Shown here: positions 58,701 through 64,000 of the stretch, one piece after another | How the letters are laid out: each line of letters starts with the position of its first letter | Numbering within the stretch: the first letter of the stretch is position 1 | From: Asparagopsis taxiformis | Lineage: Eukaryota > Rhodophyta > Florideophyceae > Bonnemaisoniales > Bonnemaisoniaceae | Assembly (NCBI GenBank): GCA_030407315.1 | Contig: JALQPE010000110.1 | Span: 1 to 64,000, forward strand | DNA: 64,000 nt | Direction: 5' to 3' | The notes under the pieces: generated by a model | What the model was told of the DNA's origin: nothing | Seen by the model: only the letters and a program-made list of their open reading frames with translations | The model's database searches: none | Position numbers and translations under genes: made by a program

Positions 58701-58929
58701 CATCAACGACCCGCGGTATTTGCGAGGTGAGGACACTCCGGCGGAAGACACCAGGCGGATGGCCAACGTCGAGTTTGTCGAGAACTACAGCAGCGGTTCG
58801 ACGGGGAAGAAGCTCAAGGCGAAGGACCTAGAAAATCCGAAGATCATTGTAGTACGTGCAATCCGCGATATCCGTCCGGGGCAGGAGCTCTACGTTCATT
58901 ATGGGACAGCGTTTAGAGCATGGAATTAG
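55732..58929 (+). CDS. DNA amino-methyltransferase-SET domain fusion protein
   Basis: 1,065 residues from the ATG at 55732 (attATGacg); the frame is open upstream but that part is the 5' repeat region. Residues 1-500: no recognised domain, with a Ser/Pro-rich stretch before 500. Residues about 500-790: a DNA methyltransferase with LILTDPPYNVRR (near 506; DPPY is the catalytic motif of N6-adenine/N4-cytosine enzymes), an acidic insert (about 588-623), and then VVDPFSGTFATG (near 745; the AdoMet motif). This motif order is the beta-class arrangement. Residues about 900-1065: a SET domain with HPNAGRGLFAEQTF, FINDPR and ANVEFVE in place of the usual NHS/PN pattern, and ELYVHYG at the end. SET domains methylate lysines. 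One protein would thus carry two AdoMet-dependent writer domains. Base and lysine targets are unknown. The altered FINDPR segment raises a question about SET activity. Confidence 0.85.
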   Translation: MTNKRRRNSNPIVDDATVPILREPASPWEDSSDMGTRRNVGRAARETTLAGKDFLRLLLDLFAHSSFADLTDKPGGFTYADLGAWVAQGTEEQFVALQGRLSMSFSGRSKNAGVEADVAEIVMAEMNVERAKQIVRLALPIAEFSRQDERIGQWVEHCILSGIVPQTFLIGCNMLPSPLQAPQRGEPSAFVLAPPETFEVLMYFQALSIIRNHNKNLPRRRIGDAAEEGNEAARVPAHRKSTNRACYVVQVLYHAWTDVAYAAKFSSFEELMAPYIIFDSSEHWFDVLDEGLFAPMEQKLDLYHNKAPLSHPDGYGGKVETRTSAQHSAFRDLVRKFFDRLQFLIVNPDLYTWPESDRWGALEIYFSSGNPDKLPAYFDTLDEDVMAVLRPAPQAADAEKVPKPVDDTPTRRNTGGRGLVPSTRHTTRLQLGPGRTSLTAQGPSPPSPSPHATEEQESEGQALAKDFLSKMSQYCRVYDVPFEDLVSADESREHVPITGNVQLILTDPPYNVRRKRNDSNSSYDRLTAEDMQASIEVFDELLRPGGHGIVFCSVLQFYEWFHYLETYKGPQSEGPTDTAASDDGSDEEEVTSMNSDSEASQHSGEESADEEEDEEEEDVVRNSVFFVDEVPLLFVRLPGHLYQMPGRKRYQRMNMAEVAIHFWKRGVPFKTGSEMVAYRNHGYMDGTYPAWCNVTINMPAIDSNEMVWRTRSTTGATVRVRAEQKSVALMMELISQHSQPGDIVVDPFSGTFATGKAAMSLPEHRVFVGSDMDKLCVVRSLPKLCAVMSRVILSNNTDMRVTTEAKQSAEKFLASPSVTMRTQRERRIIEPPPGLPLYQRFPKYIRQYLWQLCPESIASREHMEKPVHYWPPSLRRWLQTENPRVMRAHDCVAKKLSVRPSLIKHPNAGRGLFAEQTFNVGDEVCAYYGTVVYSDMSKESMRFAYGEGHMAITKETFLMYAIKLYATAEDDENIEHPIWIVPAPFCSAQFINDPRYLRGEDTPAEDTRRMANVEFVENYSSGSTGKKLKAKDLENPKIIVVRAIRDIRPGQELYVHYGTAFRAWN

Positions 58930-59157
58930 GGTCACGAAAGATGTTTTCATTTCGACTACAAATAAAGCTACGTTCCAGAGTTGAAGTATATCATATAATG
59001 CAGAATGTCCAGCCACCATTAGTCCAGGGTGAAACCTATTCGGCAGTACTCGCCTGTCAAAAACCAATCGTTCACACTCTAGGTGCACTTCGTCCGAGCA
59101 GTGAACCTGACTGCTTGGTTGCTGTTATGCGTGCAGATGCAAAATACAAGACCAAGT

Positions 59158-59865
59158 TGAAATGGACGCCCGGTGGATGTCCAGCTCAGTTGCATTGCTG
59201 TCCAGCCCAGAAATTCTACAATTCAGGGCAGAAAAAATATTGCAAAAAACATCGATTTCAGCGGGTCGATTGTGCCGTACGGCACACCCCCATCTCAAAA
59301 ACATGTTCACATGTGCATGTTTTTGAGAATAGCCCAAATTTTAATTCAAATCAGGGTGTCTAATTTGGCCACAACGGCCCCAGGAACCGACCGCCGCCCC
59401 GAGTGGGGTTGTCACTGGCTTCTGTAAGCACTAACTGTGAGGCTAAATGGCGCCGGAAGATGGGTCGATTGCAGGCTTCAAGCCTAAGTTATGCTAGGGA
59501 GAAATCTTCTTCCGTGTTTCATCATGGTCCCGCCTTACTCCCTCAACAGAAACACTACTCACCCATCACGTTACTCATATTCCGTGCACTTTATATTAGT
59601 AGTGAACCCGCCTGCTTAGTTGCTGCAATGCGTGGATGTAGGCAGCACACGACCAACCTGAAATGGACGTCCGGTGGATGTCCATCTCAGATGCACTGCT
59701 GGCCAGCCCAGAAATTCTAAAATTTCGGGCACAAAAAATCTTGCAAAAATCAACGATTTGGGCGGGTCGATTGTGCCGTACGGCACACCCCCATCTCAAA
59801 AACATGTTCACATGTGCATGTTTTTGAGAATAGCCCAAATTTTAACTCAAATCAGGGTGTTCCCC
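59158..59865 (+). repeat. Two palindromic core repeats between the cargo genes
   Basis: Cores near 59158 and 59651, spaced about 500 bp. Copy 1 has three cores here; the 388 bases missing correspond to one core plus its spacer. Confidence 0.9.
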
Positions 59866-60204
59866 GGATAAAGGGGTGCTCGCAGCCGCCCCAAAAGCCG
59901 CCTAGCTTGACAGCTGTAATTTTAACACATTACACATCAAGGACACTGCCTGCTTCACGCCACCTCGTCAGGTTTCGAGAGCCCGACTCGGGCCCGTTCT
60001 GAACGGACACTCACATCTCGATTGCCTGTCTTGCATTCCAGCGGTCACGATAGGTGTGTACCTAACAAAATTTCGGTTGTATTGTGTTATTATTTCCAGC
60101 GATTGGCGTTCACGACCATTCTTCAACTTAACGTGAAACATACCATCCACATCACTCGAATACGTCAACGTCAACCATCTCTTTTCCTTTCCAACTCAAC
60201 AACC

Positions 60205-63200
60205 ATGGCGGATACGCATTTCAGCAGTTTGTTTTCAACGGTTTGCGGCGATCAAGTGAGCGCGTCAGCGGAGTCGCGCGGACTCAAGCGCGGCGTCGAT
60301 GTCGACTTGTTTGCGGACGTGGACGGTGCGGCTGTGCATATTGGGACGGCTTCGGTGAGCACTGCTGGTGGCGATGTTGGCCTTCCGCGCACGCTGCACA
60401 ACCACAAGCTGCCGGAAACCGACGAGGCCGACTATATCGTCGTGCGCAACATTGCGACTAAGGACAAGTTCAAGGACCTCCCGTTCCCGTACATGTTTGA
60501 TGGCGCCGAGGGACCGCCGGAGACGATGGGTGGAGCATACGCCGCGGCGTTTTACCCTTGGGATACTCGGATGATGCGCCCCGCTGCGGAGGATGGCTCT
60601 AGCGACATTCGTACCCCTGCTGCAGCGTCAAACTTCAACGCAGCGACGAACCAGGCCAGCTCGGGACGGATGCCCAGTACCGGTCCAGCAGGCGAAATCA
60701 CTGGTTCGGGGGGTACGAAGCATCCAGCACGCTCCGTCCCGGTTTCGGGAGGCACGAAGCGCCCTGCTCGCTCTGCCAGAGCCTCCAGTGGAGGCACGAA
60801 GCACCCTGCTCGCTCCAACGTCACCGAAGCTACTACGCAGGACGTAACCGAGGTGGACGACGAACCGGAGGTGGCGGAAAGCATTCGTGAGCAGCAGGGG
60901 ACGCAAATTATGGTGCCCAAGTTTGTGACGTCGGATTACGTCGGAGAAGGAGCGACTGTGTTGGTGAGGCAGCTAGTGGAACCGGCCGTGACCCTTCGCG
61001 ATGTCAAAGAAGACCACGTGGAGGACCTGCGCAACAATATGTTGGCGGTGGGGTATGTGAGCTCTTCGCGTATCACTGTGACGGTGCTGAGGTCGCAGAA
61101 CACGCATTTGTCCGCCGACACGCGTCTGTTCCAGAATGGCAAATTCCATGCCAATGCGAACGTGACCGTGATCGACGGACTGCATCGTCTCAATGCTATG
61201 CATAGCATTGCGGATGACTTCACGCGCCTCACCCGTATGCACAGAACCAAGCTGCCACAGGAGGCAAACCGCTTGCGCTGGGTTACTCAGCCTCTGGATG
61301 TGTACTACCTTCGCCGCAAGGACGACAGTGATCTCCAGCCTCATGAGATCATCCACAAGAGTGCAGAGTCGAACCATACGACTGGGACGCAACTGACGGA
61401 GCGCTCCCTGGTTCGAATCTTGTCGTCCATCCAGCAGTTCATCCGTACGATTGCTGTTGCAAACAACGTGGAAAACGCTGGCGACTTGCGTGAGTCTGAT
61501 GTCATCCGAACATTGTTCGAGGCGCAGTTCATGGGGATGATGAATTCGACGAACACGGCTCGGCGGTGGACGCGTTTGGCTATAGCAACGCTGAAGCATC
61601 CTGTTCTCGACGACGTGTTGCGTGAGCTGAACAATTCCGAGCGCCGCAACGAGATTGGGATAACGCACCTGGACCACAAGATAGTGCGCGAGTTGCTGGA
61701 AGAAAACTTTGTCTTCGTCTTGCGTGGTCTTTCGGAGTACTTGAACCCTGCTCATGGCGGACGTCCGGATGGACGCTTTGACGTGAACGACTTTTATACA
61801 TACGTCCGTCGCGTGACTGCAATAGCAAATTCTCTGTACGCTGCGTTTGGGCGCCCAAAGAGTATTATGCGCAAGTCATTTCTGAGCACAGAGATGGCAA
61901 TTGGGTCGGTTAAGCAGCCGAAGGAGTTGCAATGGCATCTCACCAATGCCATTGCAATGTATAGAGGGGACGACCGGAGCAGTGAGGTTCGAATGCGACG
62001 GAGAACCACGCGTTTACAGGATTTGGAAACGAACTTGAAAGAGTTTTTCAATCCGACATTGAAGAAGAAGACTAAGGCTCGACGCAAACGCCGCCCTTCT
62101 GCTGCCAATGTGAGACTCACTCACAAGAAGCAGCGGAATGTCGAACATGAGCCTGCTTCGCATGGCATCCGCCGCCGTTCACAGCGACTTCGCTCGACGG
62201 GGAGCACACGCCTCGAGGAAGAAGAGCCGGTTGTGGTACAACAATCCGCCGGGGAAGAAGAGCAGGCCGTTGTTGATAAACCCACCGATCAACAACAAGC
62301 CACTGCTTCCGGTGATGAGGTTGACGAAGACTCCGCCCGTTCCCCCGATTCTGCCGTTGAGATTGTCCCCCAAGATAACCAACGTGCTGGTGCGACTCCC
62401 TCCAACCAAGAATCTGTCCATACCGCTTCGGACGAGGAAGACAAACAGGGTGCAGACGAGGGCCAAGTCGAAAGCAAGGGGGTCCGCGAAGTGACAATTA
62501 CATTCACTGTTCCGGAAGGAGTGGAAGTCGATGAAGACGGTTACATCGTTCGTGACTCTCCTTCTGAAGACGACCTCCTCTTCGACGACCGTATGCCGTC
62601 TCTTCCTGACGATTTCGAAGACCGAGCCGAAGGGCATCATCTGGCGCAGCGTCCCGCGGATGTCATCGCATCGGTGAGGGTTGGCTGTCTGCCCCCGATT
62701 GAGCTCAGGTTGTTATTGGAGAGTGTGGAAATCGATGAGGAGGGCAGAGAGGTGAGGTATTTGAAGCAAGTGGCGATGGACCCTGTGTTTGAGGGGCTGC
62801 ATATTCCGGAAGAACATCGGGCTCGTGTGCTATTCGAAATCGATCACGTCTATCCGATGTTCTTCGCAGCGTGGAAGATGGCTGCCAAGGCGATGTGTGA
62901 GCCTACATCGACGTTTCTACCCTCGAGGCTGGACTTCGCCCAGGTTGCGCGAATGTCTACAAGCTGGAAGGATTCGTATGAGGCCGGCACTGGTATGGCG
63001 TACTTCCACAATTGCCGAACGGAAATCAACGAGCGAGGGTATACGGTGATGCACAATTTCGCGGATGTAAGCTACCTAGATGCGTCGGACAAGTTCCCAT
63101 TTGACTTGGGTCTCATGGAAGAAATTCCTAACCAGGAATTGTTTCGGTACTTTTGGGAACGTGGGAGGGGGAGCAGGTGCACAAGGACCCTGGGAACCGG

Positions 63201-64000
63201 CAGCTGTGGAGTCCCATTGTCAATACGGGGGACGATGAAACAGACGAGAAGAACCGGAATGAGGGGAGGGCTCGCTTCACGTCTACGCGCCACTGCCTGG
63301 TTGACTATGCCGAGAACGATGAGACGCATATCGACCGGTTCAAGTTTGTGACGCGGCGAGCCCTGCTGGATGTGTGGTTGGGAATCCTTGTCCGGCTGAC
63401 AGGGCTGGAGGAGTGCGGTTTACCGGGAGAAAAACTTGTCATGCCGGCATCTGGGGGACGGTTTTTGATAACGGGAAAGGGGTGTCCTCGGCAGGTCCCA
63501 CACAATGATTTCCCTGTTCCTCCTCGCGACCGCAAAGATCAACTTCCGGGTTACTTTGTTATTGCCAACGGAGATGACCCATTCCCTATCTGGGTGTGTC
63601 CAGGGTCCCACAAGTACGTCTTTTCCAAAGCGCTGGAATTAGATATGTACGCCAAGACGATGAAGCTGAAGAAGGTAATCGTTCCGCCACGTTCAGTCTT
63701 CATCGGTCACGGCCATGTACAACATGCCGGGGCAGGGCATGTCGACAGAGTTGTGTCACACACGACAACGAGGTATCACACGTATTTCAGGAATGCGTCG
63801 TATCCGATTCCCGACAATGTTTCGTTTGGTTTCATCAGGCGGTTGGGATTCGAAGAAGAAGTCATCGCCAATGCTCCGCGCCGGTCTGCAAGGCAAAGTC
63901 AACCGGCACCTGTCAATGTTCGCCACAAGACAGTTGTTCCCATCCCGGTCAAGAAAGATGGTAGGCCGAAGACAGGGCAGCTCCGAATGATGCGGATGAA
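60205..64000 (+). CDS. ParB-like / Fe(II)-2OG dioxygenase fusion gene, copy 2 (frameshift near 63154; cut by window end)
   Basis: ATG at 60205 (accATGgcg). Intact through the ParB-like region (VIDGLHRLNAM), the basic and acidic linkers and the start of the dioxygenase part (VLFEIDHVYPMFFAAWKM), where copy 1 is broken. At 63151-63154 it has four T where copy 1 has five, which shifts the frame before the dioxygenase HxD. Beyond this the sequence again follows copy 1 to the window end, with the HxD and distal His present in the shifted frame. The two copies are therefore broken at different places, and each is intact where the other is broken. A working gene of about 1,315 codons is likely in the genome. 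The last bases (about 100) and the stop lie outside. Confidence 0.75.

Larger units (their letters stand above)
45054..64000 (+). mobile_element. Large DNA transposon, copy 2 (5' part; runs off the window)
   Basis: Begins with a terminal repeat that is inverted relative to 13811-13840. In order it holds: a 43-bp tandem array, further subterminal repeats, a transposase-like gene (+), a coiled-coil gene (-), inverted core repeats, the methyltransferase-SET gene (+), core repeats, and the ParB-dioxygenase gene (+), cut by the window end. From 54.14 kb on it duplicates 1-10.4 kb. If copy 1 shows what follows, the full element is about 22.5 kb. An alternative is two adjacent elements, transposase at 45-53.5 kb and cargo from 53.5 kb; I saw no terminal repeat between them. 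Confidence 0.6.

Overview
This window is eukaryotic nuclear DNA, most likely from a red alga. The host genes are close together and almost intron-free, with a few short GT-AG introns. They include plant/algal types: a GMC oxidoreductase with the two diagnostic residues of fatty acid photodecarboxylase, a DEG9/DEG10-type protease and a plastid-type DUF2358 protein. Large, dense transposon blocks surround them. A florideophyte red alga such as Chondrus or a relative would fit, but this is inferred from gene content and not shown by any single marker.

Layout. (1) 1-13840: the 3' part of a very large DNA transposon, with a DNA methyltransferase-SET gene, a ParB-like/2-oxoglutarate-dioxygenase gene, clusters of a palindromic repeat, and a G-rich 3' end finishing in a terminal inverted repeat (TIR) at 13811-13840. 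(2) 15878-19477: a second, shorter derivative with the same 3' end and TIR. (3) 19754-20194: a solo-LTR-like repeat, with a near copy at 44023-44447. (4) 21.1-41.3 kb: the host gene island, holding a decayed SANT/Myb-like gene, MSH2, a predicted fatty acid photodecarboxylase, a ubiquitin-specific protease, a TLC-type ceramide synthase, a SUMO-like-domain protein, a DEG9-like protease with two introns, a DUF2358 protein, a Tim10-type gene rebuilt here from five exons, and two paralogous secreted proteins. (5) 42.4-44 kb: a Copia-type retrotransposon remnant with a polypurine tract and LTR. (6) 45054-64000: the 5' part of a second copy of the large transposon. It starts with a TIR inverted relative to 13811-13840, then subterminal repeat arrays, a Plavaka/CACTA-like transposase, a coiled-coil protein on the opposite strand, and the methyltransferase-SET and ParB-dioxygenase genes again. 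It runs off the window.

The two partial copies lie in the same orientation and overlap for about 10 kb, so they can be laid end to end. Together they predict an element of roughly 22.5 kb whose cargo is an apparent chromatin-modification set: a DNA amino-methyltransferase fused to a SET (lysine methyltransferase) domain, and a ParB-like domain on the same polypeptide as an Fe(II)/2-oxoglutarate dioxygenase. This is the most unusual system in the window. Its biochemical roles are inferred from motifs only.

Many reading frames, in both transposon and host genes, are broken by single-base indels in homopolymers. In MSH2 and the ceramide synthase these look more like assembly errors than gene decay. 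Frameshift-based pseudogene calls should be read with that in mind.
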